Notes under the pieces: model-generated
Told to the model about the DNA's origin: nothing
What the model saw: only the letters and a program-made list of their open reading frames with translations
Databases searched by the model: none
Origin: Corynebacterium pollutisoli
Lineage (GTDB): Bacteria; Actinomycetota; Actinomycetes; Mycobacteriales; Mycobacteriaceae
Length of the DNA: 64,000 nucleotides
Reading direction: 5' to 3'
Assembly (NCBI RefSeq): GCF_900177745.1
Contig: NZ_FXAR01000001.1
Location: forward strand, 186,001 to 250,000
Part shown: piece after piece, positions 46,667 to 55,995 of the stretch
Layout: each line of letters opens with the position of its first letter
How positions within the stretch are numbered: the stretch's first letter is position 1
Translations under genes and position numbers: made by a program

Positions 46667-48010
46667 ATGATCCTCACCGGTCTGGCCGTGGGAGCGGTCC
46701 TCGGCATCGTCATGCAGCGCGGGCGGTTCTGTGTCACGGGCATGCTCCGCGACATCTTCCTGCAGAAGACGTGGCGCACCACGGTGGCACTGTTCATCGT
46801 CATCTCCGTCCACGCCCTGGGCATCGCCGCGCTCACCAGCCTCGGCGTCATCACCCCGAGCTACGGTAACTTCGCCCCGGTCGCCGTCATCGTCGGCGGC
46901 TTCATCTTCGGCCTGGGCATCATCCTCGCCGGTGGCTGCGCCTCCGGAACGTGGTTCCGCTCGGCGGAGGGCCTCATCGGCTCGTGGCTCGCCCTCGTCT
47001 TCTACGCTCTGTCCGCCGCAGCCATGAACACCGGCGCGCTCACCTGGCTCAACGGCGGGCTGAGCAGCTGGGAGACGTCCCTGACCACGCTGCCCGCCAG
47101 CTTCGGCGTCTCCGCCTGGTTCTTCGCCATCCCGCTGGCCATCGGCACCGCGCTCGCCGCGCGCCACTACCTGGCCACCGAGAAGAAGGCCGTCCGCCTC
47201 GACGTCCCGTTCTGGAAGCGCCCCCTGCACCTCTACACCGCGGGTGCCCTCGTCGGACTCATCGGCGTCATCGCGTGGCCGCTGTCCGCCGCCGCCGGCC
47301 GCAACTCCGGCCTGGGCATCACCACCCCGTCCGCCAACATCGCCACCTTCATCACCACCGGCGACGTCGAGCGCCTCGACTGGGGCGTCATGCTCGTCCT
47401 CGGCCTGTTCATCGGTGCCTTCGCCGCCGCCCGGGCCACCGGCGAGTTCCGCCTCCGCGTCCCGGACGCCACCACCGCCACCCGCGCCGTCGTCGGCGGC
47501 TGCATGATGGGCGTCGGCGCCGCGCTGGCCGGTGGCTGCACCGTCGGCAACGGCATGGTTCAGACCGCCCTGTTCAGCTACCAGGGCTGGATCGCCCTGC
47601 TGTTCATCGCGCTCGGCGTCGGCGCCGGCGCCAGGATCTGGCTCAAGCCGGCCGCCACCCCCACCCCCGTTGCCGAGGCGGCCCCCTCCTCCGCCGAGGA
47701 CCGCGTCCTGCCCTTCCAGGTCGCCACCGGTGCCGTCGCCCTGCAGACCGCCCCGCGCGTGAAGAAGGCCCGCCCGCTCGGCGAGGGCCGCTACGCCCTC
47801 GACCAGATGGGTGCCGTGTGCCCCTTCCCGCTCATCGAGACGAAGGACGTGCTCGACACCCTGGAGTCCGGCGAGGAACTGGTCATCGACTTCGACTGCA
47901 CCCAGGGCACCGAGACCATCCCGCAGTGGGCCGCGAACAACGGCCACGAGGTCACCGATTTCCACGCCACCGGTGACGCCAGCTGGCAGCTGACGGTCAG
48001 GAAGGGCTGA
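46667..48010 (+). CDS. YeeE/YedE thiosulfate transporter fused to TusA
   Basis: The 447-residue protein joins a TsuA-type channel (about 1-335) to a TusA/SirA sulfur-carrier domain (about 370-447). The channel has its conserved Cys motifs QRGRFCVTGMLRD, AGGCASGTWFRSAEG and AGGCTVGNGMVQ, which pass thiosulfate. The TusA part has GAVCPFPLIETKDVLDTLES with the sulfur-carrying Cys (C-P-x-P). In other bacteria these are separate TsuA and TsuB proteins. The fusion suggests direct handover of imported sulfur. GAAAGG precedes ATG 46667. Confidence 0.9.
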   Translation: MILTGLAVGAVLGIVMQRGRFCVTGMLRDIFLQKTWRTTVALFIVISVHALGIAALTSLGVITPSYGNFAPVAVIVGGFIFGLGIILAGGCASGTWFRSAEGLIGSWLALVFYALSAAAMNTGALTWLNGGLSSWETSLTTLPASFGVSAWFFAIPLAIGTALAARHYLATEKKAVRLDVPFWKRPLHLYTAGALVGLIGVIAWPLSAAAGRNSGLGITTPSANIATFITTGDVERLDWGVMLVLGLFIGAFAAARATGEFRLRVPDATTATRAVVGGCMMGVGAALAGGCTVGNGMVQTALFSYQGWIALLFIALGVGAGARIWLKPAATPTPVAEAAPSSAEDRVLPFQVATGAVALQTAPRVKKARPLGEGRYALDQMGAVCPFPLIETKDVLDTLESGEELVIDFDCTQGTETIPQWAANNGHEVTDFHATGDASWQLTVRKG

Positions 48011-48740
48011 CCGTCACGGTCATCGCCAGACGCAGCTGCTCGTCCCGCGCCAGGTCGACTCCGTCGAGATCCTCCCCGAGGATCGCGGGTTCGACGCACA
48101 GGAACCGCGACCATTCCCCGGGGCCGACATCCTTCATGTCGGCCTCGCCCGGATTCCACACCACGGTGGCGTCGGCCCCGTCCGGGGTCACCGTGATCAC
48201 CCGCTGCTTGTCGACGATGCGCACCTGCCGCGCCTCCCGGAAGATGCGGTCGACGGGGGCGTCGATAAGCAGCGTCCCCTCCTGCACCGATTCCCGGTCG
48301 GTGAAACGGTCGGTGAAGGACACCCCGGCGAGGCCCTCGACCCGTACCTCGCGGACGTCGTCGACGAGGAAGTAGGGGTGGAAGCCCATCTGCACGCGGC
48401 GGGTGTCGGGGGATTCGTTGCGCATGTGCAGCTCGATGCGCATGCCGTCGGCCCGTTCCTTGACGCTGAGGGTGAGGTGGAGGCCGTCGTTGACGAGCTG
48501 CGCGTTGAAACCCATGCCGTCCGTCGTCACGCGCCAGTCGGCGGTGCGGGCCCAGCCGTGGCGGGGCTCGCCGTCGAGAAGCTCGGCGAAGGCGGGGGCG
48601 ATGACGGGGATGCCGCCGCGGATCGGGGAACCCGTGGTGGAGGAGAGGTAGAACAGCTCCCCGTGGTCGGTGTCGGTGCTGGTCACGTGGGCGCCGGCGG
48701 GGCTCATGCGCATCCGGCCGGCGGTCAGGAGATCGTCCAT
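47997..48740 (-). CDS. Aldose-1-epimerase-family (hexose-6-phosphate mutarotase-like) protein
   Basis: The 247-residue beta-sandwich protein has SPIRGGIPVIAPAFAELLDG, then HGWARTADWRV (conserved His) and MGFHPYFLVDD with the second His. VWNPGEADMKDVGPGEWSRF carries the catalytic-region residues seen in YeaD-type mutarotases. It probably interconverts anomers of a phosphorylated hexose. I use ATG 48740; a longer frame would overlap the facing gene start at 48760. Three copies of the dispersed 11-mer lie inside. Confidence 0.85.
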   Translation of the reverse strand: MDDLLTAGRMRMSPAGAHVTSTDTDHGELFYLSSTTGSPIRGGIPVIAPAFAELLDGEPRHGWARTADWRVTTDGMGFNAQLVNDGLHLTLSVKERADGMRIELHMRNESPDTRRVQMGFHPYFLVDDVREVRVEGLAGVSFTDRFTDRESVQEGTLLIDAPVDRIFREARQVRIVDKQRVITVTPDGADATVVWNPGEADMKDVGPGEWSRFLCVEPAILGEDLDGVDLARDEQLRLAMTVTVSPS

Positions 48741-48759
48741 ACCCTCTAAAGTAGGTGCA

Positions 48760-49962
48760 ATGCTCACCACCCGCGAGAATATTTACGGCGACCTCACGGT
48801 CCGCGACCACACCCTCACCACCTCCTGGTACCCCGGCGAGGACATCGAGGTGTTCTGCCGCGAGCTGTCCACCGACGACTCCCGGCCCCCGCTGCTCTTC
48901 CTCCAGGGCGGCCCCGGCTACCCCGCGCGCGTCCCCCTCGACGGGTGGCTGCGCGAGGCGCTCCGGCATCACCGCGTGTTCCTCCTCGACCAGCGCGGCA
49001 CGGGTCGTTCCACCCGCCTCGACCGGCACGCCGACCCCGCGCTTCTCGACGCCACCCACCTCTCCCACCTCCGCGCCCGCGACATCGTCGCCGACGCCGA
49101 GGCCTTCCGCGCCGCCCTCGGTCTCGGCCGGTGGGACGTGCTCGGCCAGTCCTTCGGCGGATTCTGCATCACCACCTACCTCTCCACCCACCCCGATGCG
49201 ATCCGCTACGCCTACCTCACCGGCGGGCTGCCCGGCCTGGTGTCGGCGGAGGACACCTACCGCGCCACCTACGCCAAGCTCGCCGCCCGCCAGCAGCACT
49301 TCCTCGACGCGGTGCCCTTCGCGGAGGATCGCATCCGCGAGATCTGCCACCACCTCGACAACTCCGACGAGCGCCTGCCCACCGGCGAGCGGTTGTCGTC
49401 GCGCCGTTTCCGCACCATCGGCATCGAACTCGGGCGCGGGGCGGGCTTCGAGAACCTCGCCCTGCTTCTCGACGCCCCCTTCCACCACATCCGCGGCGAG
49501 AAACGACTCCACGGCGACGCCCTCGCCGACCTGTCCACGCGCCTGTCCTTCGAGGCCGCCCCGCTCTACGCCGTCATCCACGAGACGATCTACGCCGGCA
49601 CCCCCGCCTGGGCGGCGCACCGCGTCCGCGAGGAGTTCGACGTCCTGCTCACCGGCGAGCACATCTTCCCGTGGCAGTTCGAGGAGGACCCCGCCCTGCG
49701 CGCCTTCCGCCCGGTCGCAGAGGAGCTGGCGGCGCGCGAGTGGGAGTCGCAGTACGACGTCGCCGCCCTGGGGGAGGCGTCGGCGGTGTGCGCGGCGGCC
49801 GTCTACCGCGACGACATCTTCGTGCCCCGTGAGCTCTCCCTCGACACCGCCGCGCATTTCCGGGACCTGCGCGTGTGGGAGACCGCCGGCTACCAGCACA
49901 ACGGGCTGCGCGTCGACGGTGCCCGCATTCTGCGCCACCTCATGGAAATGGTGCGCTCATAA
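48760..49962 (+). CDS. Proline iminopeptidase-like alpha/beta hydrolase
   Basis: The 400-residue S33-family hydrolase has the oxyanion stretch LLFLQGGPGYPARVP near residue 47, DQRGTGRST near 77, the nucleophile elbow GQSFGGFCITTYLS near 128, and a late Asp/His pair (GEHIFPWQFEED region). S33 enzymes cut N-terminal Pro from peptides, but close relatives are esterases. ATG 48760 is taken because a -10-like TAAAGT (48747-48752) lies seven bases ahead, which fits a leaderless transcript. Confidence 0.85.
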   Translation: MLTTRENIYGDLTVRDHTLTTSWYPGEDIEVFCRELSTDDSRPPLLFLQGGPGYPARVPLDGWLREALRHHRVFLLDQRGTGRSTRLDRHADPALLDATHLSHLRARDIVADAEAFRAALGLGRWDVLGQSFGGFCITTYLSTHPDAIRYAYLTGGLPGLVSAEDTYRATYAKLAARQQHFLDAVPFAEDRIREICHHLDNSDERLPTGERLSSRRFRTIGIELGRGAGFENLALLLDAPFHHIRGEKRLHGDALADLSTRLSFEAAPLYAVIHETIYAGTPAWAAHRVREEFDVLLTGEHIFPWQFEEDPALRAFRPVAEELAAREWESQYDVAALGEASAVCAAAVYRDDIFVPRELSLDTAAHFRDLRVWETAGYQHNGLRVDGARILRHLMEMVRS

Positions 49963-50057
49963 GAGTCTTATAGTGTCCTCACCGCGCACCCACTCCTCGG
50001 ACACGGGACCCACCAGCCGTTGGCACGAGGTAGTCACCACCACTTTCCGGAGGACCC

Positions 50058-51050
50058 ATGTCTGCCGTGTTCCGGTCCCGTGAGGACCGTTCCGCCGCCA
50101 TCGCGGTGACCGCCTTCCCCCTGTTCATCCTCGTCGGCACCGCGATCGCCTTCTTCTTCCCGGCGCCGTTCCAGCCGTGGTCGGAGTACATCACGTACTT
50201 CCTCATGATCATCATGTTCGGCATGGGCCTGACGCTGACGATCCCCGACTTCCAGGAGATCGCCCGCCGCCCGTGGGCCATCCTGCTCGGCGTCGTCGCG
50301 CAGTTCGTCATCATGCCCCTCGCCGCCATCGCCGTCGCCCGGATGCTGGGCCTCAACGAGGCGCTGGCCGTCGGCCTGCTCATGCTCGGCTCCGTGCCCG
50401 GCGGCACCTCGTCGAACGTCATAACCTTCCTGGCCAAGGGCGACGTCGCCCTGTCCGTCGCGATGACCTCCGTCTCGACGCTGCTCTCGCCGATCGTCAC
50501 CCCCATGCTCATGCTGGCCCTGGCCAACCAGCGCACCGAGGTCGACGGTGCCGGCATGGCCCTCACCCTCGTCCAAACCGTCCTCCTGCCCGTCATCGGC
50601 GGCCTCGTCCTGCGCTACTTCCTGGACAAGTGGATCGGCCTCATCTCCCCGGTGCTGCCGTGGATCTCCATCCTCGGCATCGGTGGCGTCGTCTTCCCGA
50701 CCGTGGCGAACAACACCGAGCGGCTCGCCGCCGTCGGCATGATCGTCTTCGTCGCCGTCCTGCTGCACAACGTCTTCGGCTACATCCTCGGCTACCTCAC
50801 CGGCAAGGTCTTCCGCCTGCCCGAGACCAACAACCGCACCATGGCCGTCGAGGTGGGTACCCAGTCCGCCGGCCTGGCGTCCGGCATGTCCGCCAAGTTC
50901 TTCAGCCCCGAGGCCGCCCTGCCGGGTGCCGTCGCCGCCGTCCTGCACAACATCACCGGCGCGGTCTACGCCTCCGTCGCCCGCCGCTTCCCGCTGGCCG
51001 AGGAACAAAAAACCGCCCCGGTTGTTGAAGATAAGGTGTCCGTCTCCTAG
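50058..51050 (+). CDS. Bile acid:sodium symporter (BASS) family transporter
   Basis: The 330-residue protein has ten predicted helices and BASS landmarks: GMGLTLTIPDFQEIARRP, then SVPGGTSSNVITFLAKGD and VEVGTQSAGLASGMSAKFF. Bacterial members carry pantothenate, keto acids or other organic acids rather than bile acids. CGGAGGA precedes ATG 50058. The 95-base leader contains the palindrome ATAAGAGTCTTAT (49959-49971) at the end of the previous gene; no known riboswitch is recognised. Confidence 0.9.
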   Translation: MSAVFRSREDRSAAIAVTAFPLFILVGTAIAFFFPAPFQPWSEYITYFLMIIMFGMGLTLTIPDFQEIARRPWAILLGVVAQFVIMPLAAIAVARMLGLNEALAVGLLMLGSVPGGTSSNVITFLAKGDVALSVAMTSVSTLLSPIVTPMLMLALANQRTEVDGAGMALTLVQTVLLPVIGGLVLRYFLDKWIGLISPVLPWISILGIGGVVFPTVANNTERLAAVGMIVFVAVLLHNVFGYILGYLTGKVFRLPETNNRTMAVEVGTQSAGLASGMSAKFFSPEAALPGAVAAVLHNITGAVYASVARRFPLAEEQKTAPVVEDKVSVS

Positions 51051-51091
51051 ACGGGCTAGAGTATGGCGTAACAGGTCGACCGGAGGTGCGT

Positions 51092-51235
51092 ATGCATAGC
51101 AACCGTGAGCATGTGACCCTGTCCACGACAGAGGTCACCGAATTCGATCGACTCGCCACGGAACTCGGGGTCTTCGAGGTCTCCGAGGAACGAGTCCTCC
51201 ACCCGGGTATCCTCACCCAGGTGTACGGGGGATAG
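51092..51235 (+). CDS. Small protein of 47 residues, unknown
   Basis: A short frame starts MHSNREHVTLSTTEVTEFDR and ends TQVYGG, with a strong CGGAGG ribosome site eight bases before the ATG. It is acidic and soluble. It follows the BASS carrier by 41 bases on the same strand and is followed at once by a terminator, which supports it as the last gene of that unit. No family is recognised. Confidence 0.55.
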   Translation: MHSNREHVTLSTTEVTEFDRLATELGVFEVSEERVLHPGILTQVYGG

Positions 51236-51248
51236 TGGCCTGACAGCC

Positions 51249-51271
51249 AAGGACCGGGTGCGGTCCCTTTT
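51249..51271 (+). terminator. Intrinsic terminator after the small ORF
   Basis: AAGGACCG and CGGTCCCTT pair around GGTG and are followed by TTTTGGCGCTTTT. The structure ends the plus-strand transcript just before the convergent rbsD. Confidence 0.6.
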
Positions 51272-51278
51272 GGCGCTT

Positions 51279-51653
51279 TTAGAACGGCACCCCACTGTGG
51301 AGGATGACGTTCGCGTAGGGGGTGGTCTCGCCGGTGCGGATGACGAAGGCCGCCCCGGCCACCTGCTTCTTCAGCTCCTCGTGGGGGACCTCGGTCCGGG
51401 GCACGTCCGGCAGGAGGGAGCGGACCTCGCCCGGGGTCTCCGCCGCGAGCGTCACGCCCTCGACGACGACCTCGGCGAGGTAGGCGTCGAGCACCTCCGC
51501 GAAACGCGGGATGCCGGACACCAGCGCCAGGTCGACCACCGGCACCCCGGCGGGGACGGGCAGCCCGCAGTCGGCGATGACGATCGTGTCCGTGTGCCCC
51601 AACCGGTTGATCCGGCCCGCCAGCTCGGCGTGGAGGATCCCTGACCTACGCAT
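51279..51653 (-). CDS. rbsD: D-ribose pyranase
   Basis: RbsD converts pyranose ribose to furanose for the kinase. The 124-residue protein has the conserved HAELAGRINRLGHTDTIVIA with the catalytic His near residue 20, DCGLPVP, and the C-terminal RTGETTPYANVILHSGV. The start overlaps the rbsK stop by 8 bases. It is the last gene of the ribose operon. Confidence 0.95.
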   Translation of the reverse strand: MRRSGILHAELAGRINRLGHTDTIVIADCGLPVPAGVPVVDLALVSGIPRFAEVLDAYLAEVVVEGVTLAAETPGEVRSLLPDVPRTEVPHEELKKQVAGAAFVIRTGETTPYANVILHSGVPF

Positions 51654-52566
51654 CGCCCACCTCCGGGAGGACGTCCGACGCCGCGGGGTAGGAGGTCTGC
51701 GCGCCCTCGCCGAGGGTGGCGAACGCCCCGACCCGGGCGGCGTGCTCGGCGGCGGCGATGAGGTGGTCCCCGGCGACGAGCCGCGCCACGAGGGCCCCGG
51801 CGAAGGCGTCCCCGGCGCCGACGGTGTCCACGGGGGTCACGCGCGGCGTCGGGATCGGGGTGCGCTCGTTGCCGACGCCCACCATCGCGCCGCGGGCGCC
51901 GAGGGTGAGGACGACGGAGGGGAACCCGGCGTCGAGAAGCGCGGCCACGAGGTCCTCCGGATCCTCGGACGCGATGCCCGCCCCGAGCATGTCGAGGACG
52001 AGCCCGGCCTCATGTTCGTTGGCCAGCAGGGGGTCGGCCTGCAGGAGCTTGTCGACGTCGACCTCGATCACCGGGGCCAGGTTCACCACGACGCGCCCCG
52101 TGGCCAGGCCGACGGCGGCGGCGAACCCGTCCGCCGGGATCTCGCCCTGCAGGAGGACGATCTGCGCGGACTCGATGAGGGGGGCGCGTTCCTCGACGAA
52201 GGCGGCGTCGACAAGCGCATTGGCGCCGGGGACGACGACGATGGTGTTCTCCCCGCCCGCGTCGACGGTGATGACGGCCAGGCCGGTGGTGCCGGGGACC
52301 GTGGCCACCGCCGAGAGATCCACGCCGGAGGACCGCAGGATCTCCGTGGCGGGGGCGGCGTAGGGGTCGTCGCCGACCGCGCCGACCATCGCCACCGACG
52401 CGCCCTGCAGCGCGGCGGCGACCGCCTGGTTGGCGCCCTTGCCGCCGGCCGTCACCACCCCACCCGACCCGAGGAGGGTCTCCCCGGGCAGCGGGTGGCG
52501 GGGGACGCGGACGCTGAGGTCGGCGTTGACGGAGCCGACGACGGCTACCTCGATGGGATCCGTCAC
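51646..52566 (-). CDS. rbsK: Ribokinase
   Basis: The 306-residue PfkB-family kinase phosphorylates ribose at O5. PfkB signature 1 is GGVVTAGGKGANQAVAAALQ near residues 35-54, and signature 2 is DTVGAGDAFAGALVA, with the catalytic Asp near residue 250. It overlaps rbsB by 4 bases upstream and rbsD downstream, so translation is coupled. Confidence 0.95.
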   Translation of the reverse strand: MTDPIEVAVVGSVNADLSVRVPRHPLPGETLLGSGGVVTAGGKGANQAVAAALQGASVAMVGAVGDDPYAAPATEILRSSGVDLSAVATVPGTTGLAVITVDAGGENTIVVVPGANALVDAAFVEERAPLIESAQIVLLQGEIPADGFAAAVGLATGRVVVNLAPVIEVDVDKLLQADPLLANEHEAGLVLDMLGAGIASEDPEDLVAALLDAGFPSVVLTLGARGAMVGVGNERTPIPTPRVTPVDTVGAGDAFAGALVARLVAGDHLIAAAEHAARVGAFATLGEGAQTSYPAASDVLPEVGDA

Positions 52567-53486
52567 TCGAAGTCACCGACGTTCTCGCGGGTGACGGTGA
52601 CGACGTCGACCGGGACCTCCTCGTCCGGGGTCTGGTCGTCGAGGATCTTCTTCGCCTGCTCCACGGCCTGCGCACCGAGCTCGCCCGGCTGCTGCGCGAT
52701 GGTGGCGACCAAGCGGCCGTCCTGCACCGCGGCCAGACCGTCGTCGGTGCCGTCGAAGCCGACGACCATGACGTCCTCACCGGCGCGGGCCCCGAGGGCC
52801 TCGAGGGCGCCGAGGGCCATCTCGTCGTTCTCCGCGAAGATCGCCTTGACGTTCGGGTGGGCCTGCAGCAGGTTGGACGCGACGTCGAGGCCGCGGGTGC
52901 GGTCGAAACCGGCGGTCTGGGTGGCCACGACGTTGATGTTCGGGTATGCGGCGATGCCCTCGTTGAAGCCCTGCCCGCGGTCGCGGGAGGCGGAGGAGCC
53001 GGCGATACCCTGCAGGACGATGACGTCGCCCTCCTCGCCGATGGCCGCGGCCAGGGCGTCCGCCGCCTGCCGACCGCCGGCGACGTTGTCGGAGGCGATG
53101 AAGGACGCGACCTCGCCGCCGTTGGAGGAGCGGTCGACGGCGATGACCGGGATGTCCGCGTTGTTGAGGGCCTCGACGGCGGGGACGACGGCGTCGGAAT
53201 CCGTCGGGTTGACGATGACGACGTCCGCGCCCGAGCTGGCCGCGTTGTTGAGCTGGTTGATCTGGGTGGAGGCGTCGTCGGAGGCGTCCTGGATGTTGAG
53301 GGTGATACCCAGCTCGTCGGCCTTCGCCTGCGCGCCGTCGCGCAGCTGCACGAAGAACGGGTTGGTCTGCGTCGACAGCGCCAGGGTGACGGAGCCGTCG
53401 CCGGCGGAGTCACGGTTACAGGCGGCCAGCCCCATGGCGAGGGAGACGGAGGCGACGATGGCGAGGGACTTGCGTGCGATGGACAT
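52563..53486 (-). CDS. rbsB: Ribose ABC transporter, substrate-binding lipoprotein
   Basis: The 307-residue sugar-binding protein starts with a lipoprotein signal (SIARKSLAIVASVSLAMGLA then AC, lipid Cys near residue 23). The periplasmic-binding fold includes TNPFFVQLRDGAQAKADELG, then IVNPTDSDAVVPAVEALNNA and FAENDEMALGALEALGA. It captures ribose outside the membrane for RbsAC. It lies 24 bases from rbsC. Confidence 0.95.
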   Translation of the reverse strand: MSIARKSLAIVASVSLAMGLAACNRDSAGDGSVTLALSTQTNPFFVQLRDGAQAKADELGITLNIQDASDDASTQINQLNNAASSGADVVIVNPTDSDAVVPAVEALNNADIPVIAVDRSSNGGEVASFIASDNVAGGRQAADALAAAIGEEGDVIVLQGIAGSSASRDRGQGFNEGIAAYPNINVVATQTAGFDRTRGLDVASNLLQAHPNVKAIFAENDEMALGALEALGARAGEDVMVVGFDGTDDGLAAVQDGRLVATIAQQPGELGAQAVEQAKKILDDQTPDEEVPVDVVTVTRENVGDFE

Positions 53487-53509
53487 GATGTTCCTTTCGG
53501 GGAGGGTTG

Positions 53510-54466
53510 CTAGGTGGTGGTCTTCTTGCGCAGCACGTCGAAGCCGACGGCCAGGGCGATGACGAGGCCGATGACGATCTGCTGCCAGAAGGAGGAGACG
53601 TTGAGGAGGTTGAGGCCGTTACGGATGACGGCCAGCAGGATGGCGCCGATGAGCGTGCCGGTCGCCTTACCGGTACCGCCCGCCAGGGAGGCACCGCCGA
53701 TGACGACGGCCGCGATGGCGTCCAGCTCATAACCGACGCCGGCCTGCGGCTGCGCCGAGGAGAGACGACCGGCCATGACCAGGCCGGCGAGGCCGGCGAA
53801 CAGGCCCGACAGGGCGTAGACGGTGACGAGGATCTTCTTCACCGGCAGACCGGAGAGGCGGGCCGCCTCCACGTTGCCGCCGATGGCGTACATCGACCGG
53901 CCCAGCACCGTGCGGGAGAGGATGAACCAGCACACGAAACCGGCGATGACCATCATGACGATCGGGATCGGGATGCCTCCCACCGTGCGGCCCAGCCAGT
54001 TGACGGTCGGGGCGGTGGCCATGGGGGAGCCCTGCGAGATGACCAGGGTGGCGCCGCGGGCGATGGACATCATCGCCAGGGTGGCGATGAACGCCGGCAA
54101 CTTTCCGTACGCCGTGGCGATGCCGCTGATGGCACCGGCGAGCAGGCCCGTGAGCAGGCCCGCGATGAGCGTGAGCCAGCCGGGCAGCCCGGCGTCGACC
54201 CAGAACCAGGCGGAGACCATCGCGCCGAGTGCGGCGACCGCGCCGACCGACAGGTCGATGCCGGCCGTGACGATGACGAAGGTCATGCCGAACGCCAGGA
54301 TGGCCACGGTCGCGGCCTGGATGCCGATGTTGAGGAAGTTGTTGACGGTGAGGAAGTGCGGGGTGGCGATGAACAGGGCGACGCACAGGACGACGAGTCC
54401 CACCAGGGCGCCGTTGTTCATCACCCAGTTGAGCACCTTCTGCCCGGAGGAAGTGGTGGTGGTCAT
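53510..54466 (-). CDS. rbsC: Ribose ABC transporter, permease
   Basis: The 318-residue permease of the BPD_transp_2 class has eight to ten membrane helices. Landmarks are NFLNIGIQAATVAILAFGMT, then VIVTAGIDLSVGAVAALGAM, and GYELDAIAAVVIGGASLAGG with GTLIGAILLAVIRNGLNLL. It pairs with RbsA and RbsB. The start overlaps the rbsA stop by 4 bases. Confidence 0.95.
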   Translation of the reverse strand: MTTTTSSGQKVLNWVMNNGALVGLVVLCVALFIATPHFLTVNNFLNIGIQAATVAILAFGMTFVIVTAGIDLSVGAVAALGAMVSAWFWVDAGLPGWLTLIAGLLTGLLAGAISGIATAYGKLPAFIATLAMMSIARGATLVISQGSPMATAPTVNWLGRTVGGIPIPIVMMVIAGFVCWFILSRTVLGRSMYAIGGNVEAARLSGLPVKKILVTVYALSGLFAGLAGLVMAGRLSSAQPQAGVGYELDAIAAVVIGGASLAGGTGKATGTLIGAILLAVIRNGLNLLNVSSFWQQIVIGLVIALAVGFDVLRKKTTT

Positions 54467-55995
54467 CGGTTCTCCTTGTCGAGGTGATCGAGGGTTTCAG
54501 AGGTGAGGGCGTCGTCGATCTGGGAGACCGCGAGCGCCATCACCTCGTCCTGGGTGGCGGTGTTGGGGAGTTCTCCGGCGAGTCGACCTCCCGACATGAC
54601 GAGCACGCGGTCCGACATCCCGAGCACCTCCGGCAACTCGCTGGAGACCATGAGGACGGCGCCGCCCGCGGCGGTGAGTTCATTGATGATGTTGTAAATC
54701 TCCACCTTGGCGCCGACGTCGACGCCGCGGGTGGGCTCGTCGAGAAGCAGCACCCGGGAGCCGGCGAGGACCCAGCGGCCGAAGACGGCCTTCTGCTGGT
54801 TGCCGCCGGAGAGGTTGCGGATCTCCTGGTCGAGGCCCGCCATCCGGATGCGCAGTTTCTCGGCGACCTCCGCGGAGCGGCGCTTCTGCCCGCTGCGGTC
54901 GGCGAGGCCGAACTTCGCGGTGGAGCGGAGGGTGGCCAGGCCGAGGTTCTCCTCGACGCTGGCCCCGAGCACCAGGCCCTGGGCCTTGCGGTCCTCGGGC
55001 ACGTGGCCGACGCCGCGGCGGATGGCCTCGGCGATGTCGTTGTGCCGCAGGTCCTTCCCCTCGATGCGGACGGTGCCGGAGTCGATGGGGTCGGCACCCG
55101 CGATGGCGCGCACCACCTCGGTGCGACCGGCGCCGACCAGCCCGGCGACACCGACGACCTCACCGGCGCGGACCTGGAAAGAGACATCCTGGAAGCGGCC
55201 GGCGGCGGTGAGGGAGTCGACGTCGAGAAGCACGTCCCCGACCTCGGGGACCACGCGGGGAAACTGGTCGTCGATGTCGCGGCCGACCATGAGGCGGACG
55301 AGTTCCTCCTCGGGGGTGTCGGCGGGGACCTCAGCGACGAACTCGCCGTCGCGCAGGACCGAGACGGTGTCGGCGATGCGTGCGATCTCGTCGAGGTGGT
55401 GGGAGATGAAGACCATGCCCACCCCCTTGGCCTTGAGGTCGTCGACGACGCTGAACAGCTGGTCGATCTCGTGGCCGGTGAGGGCCGCGGTGGGCTCGTC
55501 GAGGATGAGCATGCGGGCGTCCATGGACAGCGCCTTGGCGATCTCCACGAGCTGCTGCCGTGCGATGCCGAGTTCCCCGACCGGGGTGTCCAGGTCGACG
55601 TTGACGCCGATGATGTCGAGCGCGGCCTGCGCGCGGCGACGCAGCTCCCGGTAGTTGACCAGGCCGAACTTCTCGGGGGTGCGACCGAGCATGACGTTCT
55701 CGGCGACGGACATGGTGGGCACCAGGTTGAGTTCCTGGTGGATGGTGGCGATGCCGAGGGCCTCGGCCGCCTTCGTGGTGGGCAGGGTCGTGGGCTGTCC
55801 GTCGACGATGATCGTGCCGGAGTCGGGCTGGTAGACGCCCGACATCATCTTGATCAGCGTGGACTTGCCCGCGCCGTTCTCCCCGAGCAGGGCCGTGACC
55901 TTGCCCGGGTACACGGAGACGCTGACCTGGTCGATGACGTTGACGGGGCCGAAGGACTTGGAGACCTTCTCCAGTGTCAGCAGCGCTTCAGTCAC
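54463..55995 (-). CDS. rbsA: Ribose ABC transporter, duplicated ATPase
   Basis: The 510-residue protein has two ABC modules. Module 1 holds Walker A GENGAGKST and ILDEPTAALTGHE; module 2 has the degenerate Walker A GLVGAGRTEVVRA, signature LSGGNQQKAVFG, and LLLDEPTRGVDVGAK. This asymmetric pair is typical of monosaccharide importers. I start at GTG 55995 (VTEALLTLEKVSKSFG), which has AGGAGG upstream; further in-frame codons read into rbsR. It overlaps rbsR by 8 bases. Confidence 0.95.
   Translation of the reverse strand: MTEALLTLEKVSKSFGPVNVIDQVSVSVYPGKVTALLGENGAGKSTLIKMMSGVYQPDSGTIIVDGQPTTLPTTKAAEALGIATIHQELNLVPTMSVAENVMLGRTPEKFGLVNYRELRRRAQAALDIIGVNVDLDTPVGELGIARQQLVEIAKALSMDARMLILDEPTAALTGHEIDQLFSVVDDLKAKGVGMVFISHHLDEIARIADTVSVLRDGEFVAEVPADTPEEELVRLMVGRDIDDQFPRVVPEVGDVLLDVDSLTAAGRFQDVSFQVRAGEVVGVAGLVGAGRTEVVRAIAGADPIDSGTVRIEGKDLRHNDIAEAIRRGVGHVPEDRKAQGLVLGASVEENLGLATLRSTAKFGLADRSGQKRRSAEVAEKLRIRMAGLDQEIRNLSGGNQQKAVFGRWVLAGSRVLLLDEPTRGVDVGAKVEIYNIINELTAAGGAVLMVSSELPEVLGMSDRVLVMSGGRLAGELPNTATQDEVMALAVSQIDDALTSETLDHLDKENR

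Noticed and set aside
47791..49938. 715-residue minus-strand frame extending the mutarotase
   Set aside because: It is a different frame from the mutarotase and reads as Gly/Val/Arg-rich shadow opposite the hydrolase gene.
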